64,000 nucleotides of DNA from Oscillospiraceae bacterium (GTDB lineage: Bacteria > Bacillota > Clostridia > Oscillospirales > Ruminococcaceae). The stretch lies in assembly GCA_014799395.1 (NCBI GenBank), contig JAAVID010000013.1, positions 57,335 through 121,334 of the forward strand, read 5' to 3'. The notes beneath the pieces are model-generated. The model was given only the letters and a program-made list of their open reading frames with translations, was not told where the DNA came from and made no database searches. Below are positions 43,719-52,776 of this stretch, in pieces. The position numbers and the translations under genes were made by a program. Position 1 is the first letter of the stretch. Every line of letters starts with the position of its first letter.

Positions 43719-44513
43719 TTACTTCTTCTTGCGTGCGGCGATGACCGCGCCTGCCGCGAGGACTGCCGTGCCGATTGCCGCGGCAACGCCCGTCACGCCC
43801 GTGTCGACGTTGGTCGGCTGGGTCACGGTCGGCTCGGCGGTTGCGGGCTCGGAAGCGGGTTCACTCGCGGGTTCGGAGCTGGTCGGCTCGCTTGCGGGTT
43901 CGCTGACGGGCTCGGAGCTTTCGGGCTCGGAAACGGGCTCGCTTGCGGCAGGTTCCTGCTCTTTACCGTCATCTATTGCCTGCCAATCGATTGCACTGCG
44001 CTCAATATGACTCTGCTCAGCAACTTCGCCGTTGCTGGCATAGTTCTTTATCTTCATTTGACCGTTATCCATATAACCGCCGGCGAACCATACCACGCCT
44101 GTACTGTAATTCATAAAATCGGCGAGGTTTTCATTACTGCTGTCAATATTTACCATAAAACCGATCTCGCCGTTATTAAATTCAAGCGCATTGCAGGTCA
44201 GCTCTCCGTAATTGTTAGTTGTGTTATCTGTTATACTGCATTCGGCTGTATCTGTTTTTCTGTAATAGTTTATTACGATAAATTTATCGTTCATTCCGCT
44301 GTCATTTTCAAAATGCAGCTCTAACATGATAACGGGAGTTTCGGGGTCGTTGAACACGACCTGCGGTATTCCTGTCAGACGCAGATAGTACTTTTCGCTA
44401 TCGTTTTTGTTGTTTAAGCCGCTGATTTGATAATCAGCACTGGCGGTCACCGCCATACTTGTCATAACCGCCGCCGCTGCAAAGCAGGAAACGGCTTTCT
44501 TAAAAATGTTCAT
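43719..44513 (-). CDS. Secreted cell-surface protein with SEP-rich spacer and sortase-like C-terminus
   Basis: A 264-residue protein with a signal peptide (cleaved near TASA), a beta-rich domain of about 150 residues, a Ser/Glu/Pro-rich spacer built from EPVSEP/SSEPAS-type repeats (about 185-225), and a C-terminus NVDTGVTG followed by a hydrophobic helix and ARKKK. The last part has the layout of a cell-wall sorting signal with a variant NxDTG motif of the kind seen in Oscillospiraceae. The ligand or role is unknown. It is transcribed divergently from an XRE repressor gene, and its promoter is bracketed by matching operator-like repeats, so its expression is probably repressor-controlled. Confidence 0.75.
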   Translation of the reverse strand: MNIFKKAVSCFAAAAVMTSMAVTASADYQISGLNNKNDSEKYYLRLTGIPQVVFNDPETPVIMLELHFENDSGMNDKFIVINYYRKTDTAECSITDNTTNNYGELTCNALEFNNGEIGFMVNIDSSNENLADFMNYSTGVVWFAGGYMDNGQMKIKNYASNGEVAEQSHIERSAIDWQAIDDGKEQEPAASEPVSEPESSEPVSEPASEPTSSEPASEPASEPATAEPTVTQPTNVDTGVTGVAAAIGTAVLAAGAVIAARKKK

Positions 44514-44565
44514 AATTTTTCTCCTTTGACTTGCATTTTGTCCCCCAAACGGACAAAATTATAAT

Positions 44566-44581
44566 TAGACCATTTGGTCTA
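44566..44581. promoter_or_regulatory. Operator-like palindrome 1
   Basis: TAGACCA-TT-TGGTCTA, a perfect 7-bp inverted repeat lying just past the -10 box of the minus-strand promoter. A close variant occurs at 44615-44628. Confidence 0.7.
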
Positions 44582-44586
44582 GTAGA

Positions 44587-44615
44587 ATTATAGCACAAAT
44601 AGTCGGACTTGTCAA
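44587..44615 (-). promoter_or_regulatory. Promoter of the secreted-protein gene
   Basis: On the minus strand a consensus TTGACA (44610-44615), 17-bp spacer and TATAAT (44587-44592). Both operator-like repeats touch its borders. Confidence 0.8.
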
Positions 44616-44637
44616 GACCATTTGGACGAATTATTTT
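44609..44637 (+). promoter_or_regulatory. Promoter of the XRE regulator gene
   Basis: TTGTCA (44609-44614) and TATTTT (44632-44637) with 17-bp spacing. Its -35 box overlaps the opposing -35, and operator-like repeat 2 fills its spacer. Confidence 0.5.
44615..44628. promoter_or_regulatory. Operator-like palindrome 2
   Basis: AGACCA-TT-TGGACG repeats most of palindrome 1; the two centres are 48 bp apart. A binding protein here would block the XRE promoter and the -35 of the divergent promoter. Confidence 0.6.
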
Positions 44638-44660
44638 AAAATATTTTAAGAGGTGAGAAA

Positions 44661-44993
44661 ATGAACAGATTGAAAGAACTTCGGGAATTCCACGCGCTTA
44701 CACAGCAGCAATGCGCAAAAATCGCATATATTTCCTCAAGAGCCTACGAACGCTACGAAAAAGGCGAGCGCGTTCTTCCGCTCGACACGGCGATATATTT
44801 CGCCAAATACTACAAGGTAAGTCTGGACTACATCTCGGGTCTCACCGACGAGCCGTCTCCCCCAAACGGTCGAACCCCCGACCCGACCGACGACCTCGAC
44901 AAGATCGACCCGCAATTACTGTTCGCGTTAAAACGCACCCCCGAAAAACAGCAGAAGCTGCTGGCAAATTTTCTCAACTCCATTATAAAATAA
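44661..44993 (+). CDS. XRE-family transcriptional regulator
   Basis: A 110-residue repressor-like protein. The N-terminal helix-turn-helix (about 3-57) reads LKELREFHALTQQQCAKIAYISSRAYERYEKGERV with the usual following LDTAIYFAKYYKVSLDYISGLTD. A short C-terminal helical part (about 75-110) probably dimerises. GAGGTG precedes the ATG. Two GACCA-TT-TGG palindromes in the divergent promoter region are its likely operators. Confidence 0.92.
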   Translation: MNRLKELREFHALTQQQCAKIAYISSRAYERYEKGERVLPLDTAIYFAKYYKVSLDYISGLTDEPSPPNGRTPDPTDDLDKIDPQLLFALKRTPEKQQKLLANFLNSIIK

Positions 44994-45030
44994 AAAAACG
45001 CAAAGCAGCGCCTTGCGTTACAATATAAAA

Positions 45031-45064
45031 CATTATGCCCCCGCGTTTCCGCAGGGGCATAATG
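45031..45064. terminator. Inverted repeat after the XRE gene
   Basis: CATTATGCCCCCGC and GCAGGGGCATAATG pair around a six-base loop. The T-content after it is modest, so termination is probable but not certain. The stretch 45065-45208 holds no gene that I can support. Confidence 0.55.
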
Positions 45065-45208
45065 TTGGTTTGGTTGGTAATTATATGAAAAGGGTGGTTG
45101 GCATATTCAAAAGCACTTCCGTGCTATGTTACATATTTTAACAGTTCTGTATGATACTTGTAAGTTACTTTTGTGAAATGTTTGTGAAATTTATTCGCGA
45201 ATGAGCAA

Positions 45209-45550
45209 TTATATATTCTGCCCGAACTTGCGCAGAACATCGCGCATTAAGTCCTTGTCGACCGACCACAGCTTGGTCTTTCCGCGCGGGAGATCGTCAA
45301 CGCGGTATTCAAAGCGTATAAAGATCTCACTGTAATCCTCTCTGTAATAAAAGATACACAGCAGATATTTTTCCTTAGTCGCGTAATAATTAACGGGAGT
45401 ATAGCCGAGCACCGCGCGAATATCGCCGTCAAGCGCCGCCTCGACCTGCTTTAACGGCACCGCCTCAAACTGCACTTTCTTGGTGAGCGGCATACCCTCG
45501 ACGCGCCTATCCTCCTCGGTCTTAACGTTTTTCTTAAACAGTCCGAACAT
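45209..45550 (-). CDS. Conserved-looking hypothetical cytoplasmic protein
   Basis: A 113-residue protein without signal peptide or membrane helix, beginning MFGLFKKNVKTEED. It alternates charged and aromatic strands (YLLCIFYYREDYSEIFIRFEYRV), suggesting a small alpha/beta fold. I do not recognise a family. It has a good promoter (TTGCAA-N17-TATAAT), a purine-rich ribosome site (AAAGGGATC) and codon use like its neighbours, so it is likely real. Confidence 0.65.
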   Translation of the reverse strand: MFGLFKKNVKTEEDRRVEGMPLTKKVQFEAVPLKQVEAALDGDIRAVLGYTPVNYYATKEKYLLCIFYYREDYSEIFIRFEYRVDDLPRGKTKLWSVDKDLMRDVLRKFGQNI

Positions 45551-45582
45551 AACAGATCCCTTTCACATTATTTAATATTTTA

Positions 45583-45611
45583 ATTATAACATAATATTAA
45601 AGGTTTTGCAA
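45583..45611 (-). promoter_or_regulatory. Promoter of the 113-residue hypothetical gene
   Basis: On the minus strand TTGCAA (45606-45611) and TATAAT (45583-45588), 17 bp apart. Confidence 0.7.
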
Positions 45612-45878
45612 TATTCTATTTATGATACAATTAAATATGTCAAAACTCCGCTGCAGAAAACGTTTTTCCAAACAACGCCCTCATTTTTATAAGGCGTGTT
45701 CCAAGGGCGGAGCCCCCGCACCCTCTCCCCGCTCTCGAAGAGCGCTGCCCCGAAATATTTATTACCCAAATCAATAACCCCCTTTTACATCGCTGTATAA
45801 AATTGCCAATTATAGCCTATAATAAATATAAATTTTTGTGCTAACCTACAATTTTTCTCAAAAAATACGCAATACCCC
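45612..45878. other. Gene-free stretch with a GC-rich patch
   Basis: AT-rich except for 45690-45755, which contains GGGCGGAGCCCCC-type sequence, a motif that recurs in intergenic regions of many Oscillospiraceae. I see no gene or RNA family in it. Confidence 0.4.
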
Positions 45879-45906
45879 TTGATTTTTTTTAAATATGGGT
45901 TAAAAT
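45879..45906 (+). promoter_or_regulatory. Promoter of groES-groEL
   Basis: TTGATT (45879-45884), 16-bp spacer, TAAAAT (45901-45906), directly before the CIRCE element. Confidence 0.65.
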
Positions 45907-45910
45907 ATAA

Positions 45911-45937
45911 TTAGCACTCGGGAAATAAGAGTGCTAA
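45911..45937 (+). promoter_or_regulatory. CIRCE operator (HrcA binding site)
   Basis: TTAGCACTC-N9-GAGTGCTAA, a perfect match to the CIRCE consensus. HrcA bound here represses groESL until heat shock. hrcA itself is not in the window. Confidence 0.98.
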
Positions 45938-45978
45938 CACCAGGCTGTACACATTATTTAATTCAGGAGGAAATATAT

Positions 45979-46470
45979 ATGACGATCAGACCTTTAGCAG
46001 ACAGAGTAGTTATCAAGTCGGTCGAGGCGGAGGAGACCACCAAGAGCGGAATTATCCTTACCGCCGCGGCTCAGGAAAAGCCCTCTATCGCCGAAGTCGT
46101 TGCGGTAGGACCCGGCGGCACGGTTGACGGCAAGGAAGTTGAAATGTTCGTCAAGGTCGGCGACAAAGTCCTTATCAGCAAGTATTCGGGCACCGAGGTC
46201 AAGGTTGACGGTGTAGAGTACTCTATCGTAAGACAGGACGATATTCTCGCGGTAGTTGAGGAGGGCATAGCGGCTTCCGCGCCCAAGGCTCCCAAGCCCG
46301 CGGCTAAAACCGAGACAAAGCCCGCCGCAAAGAAGCCCGGCAGAAAGCCCGCCGCTAAGACCGAAACAAAGACCGCTGCTAAAAAGCCCGGCAGAAAACC
46401 CGCCGCTAAAACAGCGGAAGCTCCCGCGCGCAAAAAGCCCGGCAGAAAGCCCAAGACCGCAAGTAATTAA
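45979..46470 (+). CDS. groES: GroES co-chaperonin with a 69-residue basic C-terminal tail
   Basis: A 163-residue GroES. Residues 1-94 are the complete family domain (IRPLADRVVIK, the mobile loop around EETTKSGIILT, YSIVRQDDILAVVE). Residues 95-163 are an added Ala/Lys/Pro-rich tail in which KKPGRKP occurs three times (118-124, 135-141, 152-158), exactly 17 residues apart, resembling AT-hook or histone H1-like DNA-binding tails. Normal GroES ends at about 94-97. AGGAGG precedes the ATG at 45979; a frame open further upstream is not used. The gene is followed 23 bp later by groEL. Confidence 0.95.
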   Translation: MTIRPLADRVVIKSVEAEETTKSGIILTAAAQEKPSIAEVVAVGPGGTVDGKEVEMFVKVGDKVLISKYSGTEVKVDGVEYSIVRQDDILAVVEEGIAASAPKAPKPAAKTETKPAAKKPGRKPAAKTETKTAAKKPGRKPAAKTAEAPARKKPGRKPKTASN

Positions 46471-46481
46471 ATAAACATTAG

Positions 46482-48122
<1,641 letters not shown>

Positions 48123-48135
48123 TCTAATCACAACG

Positions 48136-48169
48136 ACAGGCTGTGTTTAAAAGCGCAGCCTGTTTTTTG
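48136..48169 (+). terminator. Terminator of groES-groEL
   Basis: ACAGGCTGTG and CGCAGCCTGT pair, then TTTTTTGTT. Confidence 0.85.
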
Positions 48170-48364
48170 TTCGGCGGCTAATATTCAATTTTCAAAGGAA
48201 CTTTTCCCATTTCCGTTAGCCGTAATTTGTTTTAAACATTTCACCGAGACGATCTCCTTTGAGATTTATAACGCTGCGGTGAAGAGTATCCGAAAAGACT
48301 TTCCCCCTCTTGCGAGGTTCACTGACGTCGCCGCGAGTGGCAAGACCCGTTGAAATTGTCTTCC

Positions 48365-48548
48365 GGCAACACCACACAATTATTGTCGGCGGTTGCTTGC
48401 ATATTTTCCGCCATATTGCACAATTCGTCCTAGCACGCATTATGCGCTGTGCGCAAAACGCTGCATACAGCCTTGCGTCGTCCTCATTGTACAATCTGAC
48501 GAAAAATCTGTCTGCGCAACCACTCGACAATAATTGTGCAGTGTTGCC
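48365..48548 (-). repeat. 184-bp inverted-repeat element, copy B (diverged)
   Basis: Ends GGCAACACCACACAATTATTGTCG and the complement of CGACAATAATTGTGCAGTGTTGCC, a 24-bp terminal repeat with two mismatches. The inside shares long blocks with copies A and C (TTGCTTGCATATTTTCC, CAATTCGTCCTAGCA, CAGCCTTGCGTCGTCCTCA, GACGAAAAATCTGTCTGCGCAA). It has about 10 extra bases in the centre. The orientation matches copy C. It lies in the groEL-spoIIP gap; the rest of 48170-48777 holds no supported gene. Confidence 0.8.
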
Positions 48549-48777
48549 GTATCAAGACGGTCTGTCCGAGTTGCTCTCACATCCGAGTCGGGGCTAGGTC
48601 GCCAAGTCGAGCTTGGTAGCCTTTGCGGTTTCCTTTTGCGGTTCACTTGATGCTGAATAAAGATTATCATACCGGGAGCTGCAAATTACTGCAAGTTTTA
48701 AACTTTAAATTTTTTGGCGCTCAACAGTAATATTTTTTGCTCCTTTGGAATATAATGTTCAAAAAGGAGTGAAAATT

Positions 48778-49980
48778 ATGGGAAAACTAAAGTCCGTTCT
48801 GATAGGCGCGGCGGCGCTTTGCTGTCCGTTTCTGGCGGGGACAAGCTCGGCGGCGGGGGATCTTGTGCGCTCGGCGGCGTATTATTCTACGGGGGCGTTT
48901 GCGCTGCCGGATATTGAGATCATTCCCGACAGCGTTAATAAAGCCGATACCTCCGACAGCTCAAGCAGCACGGTACCAGAGCCGGCAAACAGCGGCTACA
49001 CCTCGACTTCCTCAAGCAGTGAAACGTCCAATCCGCGCACCACGGTCACGGGGAACGCGGAGAACAGCCATCCCGATACCTCCGAGCCCGTTATTGACGA
49101 GCCGCCGCAAAAACTCGGAAAGGTGATAACGCTGAACCGTCCCGAAAGCACGGACGACACGGACTACTCGGAGTTCACAAGCAATGACGGCGAGATATAC
49201 CGCTATAATTTCGGGAAGTCAAAATCGACCGAATACATAACGCTCGGAAGCGGCGCGCAGGTGCGCAACTGCACCGATATGACGAACGCGGAGCTTGCCG
49301 AGGCAGCGAAGATAACTCCGTCGTTTGGGGAGCTTGACAGCGAACAGCCCTCGGTGCTCATTTATCACACGCATACGAGCGAGAGCTTTCTGCCGTTCGG
49401 CGACAGCTTTGACGCGGACTATCCCCTGCGCTCGGGCGACCCGTCGAGGAATATGACGGCGGTCGGCGACGCTATCTGCGACAGCCTTTCAAAGCGCGGT
49501 ATCGGCGTTGTTCACGACTGCACGGTGTATGACAGCCCTATGTTTACGGGGGCGTATTACCGTTCGGCGGACGGTATGCTTGAAATTCTCGAGAAGTACC
49601 CGAGTATCAAGATAGTGCTGGATATTCACCGCGACGGCATAATCAACGCGGACGGCTCGCTGGACGCTCCTATCGCCGAAATAGACGGCAAAAACGCCGC
49701 GCAGTTTATGATAATCACGGGCTGCGACGACGGCGAAATGGATATGCCCGATTATATGGAGAATTTCAAGCTGGCGTGTCTGCTCCAGAACTGCGCGGAG
49801 GAGGCGTATCCCGATCTGGCGAGGGCGGTGCTTTTCGACTATCGGAACTACAATCAGAGCCTGTCGACGGGGGCGCTGCTGATAGAGGTAGGCAGTCACG
49901 GGAACTCGCTTGACGAGGCTTTGTATACGGGAGAGCTGCTGGGGAATATCATTGCGGACGCTCTGGAGAGAGGTGAATAA
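48778..49980 (+). CDS. spoIIP: Stage II sporulation protein P
   Basis: A 400-residue SpoIIP, a peptidoglycan amidase/endopeptidase that with SpoIID and SpoIIM thins septal wall during engulfment. A signal anchor lies at about 5-28. A Ser/Thr/Pro-rich linker (about 55-125) follows, then the catalytic domain (about 185-395) with metal-site motifs LIYHTHTSESF and VLDIHRDGI and the C-terminal LIEVGSHGNSLDEA with its glutamate. AAGGAG sits 9 bp before the ATG at 48778, better than the longer frame from 48745. Its presence implies an endospore-forming lineage. Confidence 0.95.
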   Translation: MGKLKSVLIGAAALCCPFLAGTSSAAGDLVRSAAYYSTGAFALPDIEIIPDSVNKADTSDSSSSTVPEPANSGYTSTSSSSETSNPRTTVTGNAENSHPDTSEPVIDEPPQKLGKVITLNRPESTDDTDYSEFTSNDGEIYRYNFGKSKSTEYITLGSGAQVRNCTDMTNAELAEAAKITPSFGELDSEQPSVLIYHTHTSESFLPFGDSFDADYPLRSGDPSRNMTAVGDAICDSLSKRGIGVVHDCTVYDSPMFTGAYYRSADGMLEILEKYPSIKIVLDIHRDGIINADGSLDAPIAEIDGKNAAQFMIITGCDDGEMDMPDYMENFKLACLLQNCAEEAYPDLARAVLFDYRNYNQSLSTGALLIEVGSHGNSLDEALYTGELLGNIIADALERGE

Positions 49981-49988
49981 CATATACA

Positions 49989-50019
49989 AAATGCGGTGTA
50001 TCGCTACACCGCATTTTTT
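49989..50019. terminator. Bidirectional terminator after spoIIP
   Basis: A perfect 12-bp stem (AAATGCGGTGTA / TACACCGCATTT) with a 4-base loop and T-run, between convergent genes. Confidence 0.88.
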
Positions 50020-51482
50020 TATTTTCCCTTTTGCCTTTCCATTCCCTTGCGTATCAGCTCGAACGGCAGGTCCTCCGTTTTTATGGCGTGGCGGAACCTC
50101 GGGTATAAGTATTGGTACTTTATTATTCCGTAGTTTGTCGTTATTTCCACATTGTAGCCGTTATCGAACCACAGGAATTTCAGCTTGGAATAGGATATTC
50201 CCGCGACCTCGTGATAGTAGATGTGCTCTTCGGGCTTGTTTTTCGCCGTGACGACGAACTCTCTGCCGTTGGCTTTGTAAGAGCGTTCGCTGCCTTGACG
50301 TATACATTTGATAATAATCAGCGCGATTATCAGCATGATCAATGCGGGAACTTCCAATACCGTTCCCATCAACCCCGTTGCGATGACGGTTTTAAGCGTT
50401 GCAATTGTCAGATACGCAGTCGCCGCCAACAGCAGCACGACAATTATCCAAAGAATAACGGTCAATGGATTGGGTAACGGAACGTGGAACGTTCCTCTGC
50501 CTTGTATGTCGTCGAGGAGGAGCTCTCTGCCGTCCTCGGCAATGTAGGTCTCGCCCACCGTGACTACCTTGCCGTCCTTGCCTACTGTCGGCATATCTGC
50601 CGCGTATCCGCCGACTGTGGGGGAGACCTTTTCCATTACCTTAGCCACGTCATAGCCGCCCTCTACGCCCTCGGGGATAACGGGAGCGTTTGCCGCGCGG
50701 GCTTCCTGCTCGGCGCGGTAGGCTCTTACGGCGCGGGCAGTGTTGCGGTCGTCGTTGGCGAGGCTTACGCCCGGCATTTCCGCGTCCTTTCCGAGCAGCT
50801 CAGCCATTCTGTCGTAGACGTCCTTTTTGCGCGATTGGGCTTTGGCGATGTCCTCGGCGAGTATGGGGCGGTTGCTTTCTCCTACGGAGTTTATGCCCGC
50901 CTGTTTTAAGCGCTGTTCGTTATATTCGGCGTTGCGGAGCATTTCGGCGCGTTCGCGGATAATGTAAAACGGGGTGTTCTTTTCGGACAGGAATCCGTCA
51001 AATGCGATAGAGTAGCTCTCGTCGGCGCCGTTTACTCTTACGGTAACGTCATAACCGCAGACCTTGCCCAATGATGAGATCGGGATAAAATGAACCTGCT
51101 GCACTTCTCTGTAATAAATGGTGTGATTGTCGCCGCCTATGGTGAGTATCATTTTTTCGTCGTTGGCAACGTATTTGCATTTGATGCCGTTTGAGAGTGT
51201 GCGTATGCTGAGCGCCGCGACAACTATGCAGGCAAGGGCGATCGCCGCGAGAATGCCGACTGCCATGATCGCGAACAGCAGATCGCTGCCGGGCAATGAC
51301 GGGACAGCTTCGCGGTAGACCCTCAGACCTACGATAACGGATATGGCGATTATGACTATCGTCGCGGCGATTATCAGCGCTTTGACTATGTGCGCGCCTT
51401 TGTAGGGGGCTTGGAATTCGCCGCTTTCGCTGAAGCCGAAGCGGCCGCGGTCGTTTGGATTTATATAGTTTTTGCCTGTCAT
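50019..51482 (-). CDS. Membrane protein with duplicated helix-pair plus PH-like module
   Basis: A 487-residue protein. A helix pair (about 33-55 and 63-92) is followed by a beta-rich domain (YVANDEKMILTIGGDNHTIYYREVQQVHFI). After a soluble Lys/Arg-rich middle part (about 180-325), a second helix pair (about 330-395) is followed by a similar domain (EFVVTAKNKPEEHIYYHEVAGISYSKLKF). The shared IYYxEVxxxxF pattern suggests an internal duplication resembling bacterial PH domains. I do not recognise a named family. It lies 60 bp after another membrane protein gene on the same strand and probably shares its promoter. Confidence 0.7.
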   Translation of the reverse strand: MTGKNYINPNDRGRFGFSESGEFQAPYKGAHIVKALIIAATIVIIAISVIVGLRVYREAVPSLPGSDLLFAIMAVGILAAIALACIVVAALSIRTLSNGIKCKYVANDEKMILTIGGDNHTIYYREVQQVHFIPISSLGKVCGYDVTVRVNGADESYSIAFDGFLSEKNTPFYIIRERAEMLRNAEYNEQRLKQAGINSVGESNRPILAEDIAKAQSRKKDVYDRMAELLGKDAEMPGVSLANDDRNTARAVRAYRAEQEARAANAPVIPEGVEGGYDVAKVMEKVSPTVGGYAADMPTVGKDGKVVTVGETYIAEDGRELLLDDIQGRGTFHVPLPNPLTVILWIIVVLLLAATAYLTIATLKTVIATGLMGTVLEVPALIMLIIALIIIKCIRQGSERSYKANGREFVVTAKNKPEEHIYYHEVAGISYSKLKFLWFDNGYNVEITTNYGIIKYQYLYPRFRHAIKTEDLPFELIRKGMERQKGK

Positions 51483-51542
51483 TCGGGGAACTCCTTTCGG
51501 GTTTGGATTTAAAATATATCGGAATTTACAGAGGAAGAATAA

Positions 51543-52388
51543 CTATTCAAATTTCCAATTTACATCAAGAAAATCAAGTTTTTCGGTAAACCGGTCTATA
51601 TCATCGCCCGAATATACCGTATAATATCTTTCGTTTTCTCCGCGTCCGATGAATGTATATTCAATGAATTTATTATTTATAATGACAATGTCCTCTACTG
51701 TTCCGGCACCAAGGCAAGCTTCAAATGATGTATAGGTGGTTTGGGGATATTCCGGATAATAAGAGCGGGAATTTTTGCCGGCACTCCATGCGATCATTAC
51801 GGCAAGAAGCGCCGTATACAAAACCGCAAGGGCTGTGCCGACGAAGAGTTTTTTGCCGGTTTTTTTCGCTTCCTTTTTATAATTTTCTTCGGGAACGATA
51901 CTTCTGAAGAAAGCAAGCTGTTCTTCGGTACATTGACTTTTTTCAATGGTGATCGTATTGTTAAAGGGGAAAACGATCATCAGGCGTTTATCATTTTCCG
52001 CAAGAAACTCTGCCGTATTGTAATTTAATGTTACTGTTACGGTTGGACTTTTGACTTTGGCGCAATCGTTATAAAAAGTATAAGAAAAACAGTCCTCTTT
52101 TGCCGCGTGGATTTTTTCATACCGCTTTATTGCGTTAATACGCAATAAAATACGACCAAAAACACCGTAGATAAACATAATAATCAAAAGCATTATCCAC
52201 ACCGATCTTGCGGAAGACTTATCCAAGATGATCAGAGCGGTTATTTCACACATCATCAACAAGGTCAGAATACGGCGGGTTATGATGTGTTTTCGGGAAA
52301 TTTTTCCGTATAACGTTTTTATGTAGCAATCTTTCGGAACACAGGTATCAAACTCATATACGATCTCTTGTTCAATTTCATCACTCAA
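51543..52388 (-). CDS. Three-helix membrane protein of unknown function (YcxB-like region)
   Basis: A 281-residue protein with helices at about 37-56, 62-85 and 183-205. Between the second and third helix is a domain of alternating strands ending in IEKSQCTEEQLAFFRSIVPEE, the type of ending seen in YcxB-like domains. The C-terminal 75 residues face outside or inside depending on topology and contain a further small domain. No catalytic motif is seen. It appears to lead a two-gene unit with the PH-like membrane protein downstream. Confidence 0.65.
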   Translation of the reverse strand: MSDEIEQEIVYEFDTCVPKDCYIKTLYGKISRKHIITRRILTLLMMCEITALIILDKSSARSVWIMLLIIMFIYGVFGRILLRINAIKRYEKIHAAKEDCFSYTFYNDCAKVKSPTVTVTLNYNTAEFLAENDKRLMIVFPFNNTITIEKSQCTEEQLAFFRSIVPEENYKKEAKKTGKKLFVGTALAVLYTALLAVMIAWSAGKNSRSYYPEYPQTTYTSFEACLGAGTVEDIVIINNKFIEYTFIGRGENERYYTVYSGDDIDRFTEKLDFLDVNWKFE

Positions 52389-52454
52389 AGCTTTTCACCC
52401 CTTAAAACTAAATCCCGATTTATCTTACCGACATAATACATTACATCTATAATA

Positions 52455-52483
52455 AGTATACCACACGATTTTTTCAATGTCAA
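52455..52483 (-). promoter_or_regulatory. Promoter of the two membrane-protein genes
   Basis: On the minus strand TTGACA (52478-52483) and TATACT (52455-52460), 17 bp apart. Confidence 0.75.
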
Positions 52484-52536
52484 TATATTACCCAAAAATT
52501 TCTGCAATAACGAATAAAAATTGTGTAATTTGAGCA

Positions 52537-52565
52537 TTGATTAAATTTCACAAAAATAATATAAT
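52537..52565 (+). promoter_or_regulatory. Promoter of the antiporter gene, upstream of the inserted repeat
   Basis: TTGATT (52537-52542) and TATAAT (52560-52565), 17 bp apart. Transcription should start near 52572, just before the repeat at 52581. Confidence 0.7.
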
Positions 52566-52580
52566 AAGTTTGGTAACTAA

Positions 52581-52754
52581 GGCAACACCGCACAAAGACC
52601 GCCCTGCGGGCTTTGCACGCTGCTTGCTTGCATATTTTCCGTCATCTTGTACAATTCGTCCTAGCAAGGCATACAGCCTTGCGTCGTCCTCATTGTACAA
52701 GCTGACGAAAAATCTGTCTGCGCAATCAGCGCACAATCTTTGTGCGGTGTTGCC
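52581..52754 (-). repeat. 174-bp inverted-repeat element, copy C (antiporter leader)
   Basis: Nearly identical to the reverse complement of copy A and exactly the same length. Ends are GGCAACACCGCACAAAGA and TCTTTGTGCGGTGTTGCC, a perfect 18-bp terminal repeat. It begins 16 bp past the -10 box and ends 22 bp before the start codon, like copy A in the smpB leader. The borders CTAA and TTAA differ by one base, so a target duplication is doubtful here. Confidence 0.87.
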
Positions 52755-52776
52755 TTAAGACTAGAGGTGTATTATT

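Noticed and set aside
48601-48660. tRNA-like GTCGCCAAGTCGAGCTTGGTAGCC sequence
   Set aside because: No acceptor stem, anticodon arm or T-arm can be formed around it.
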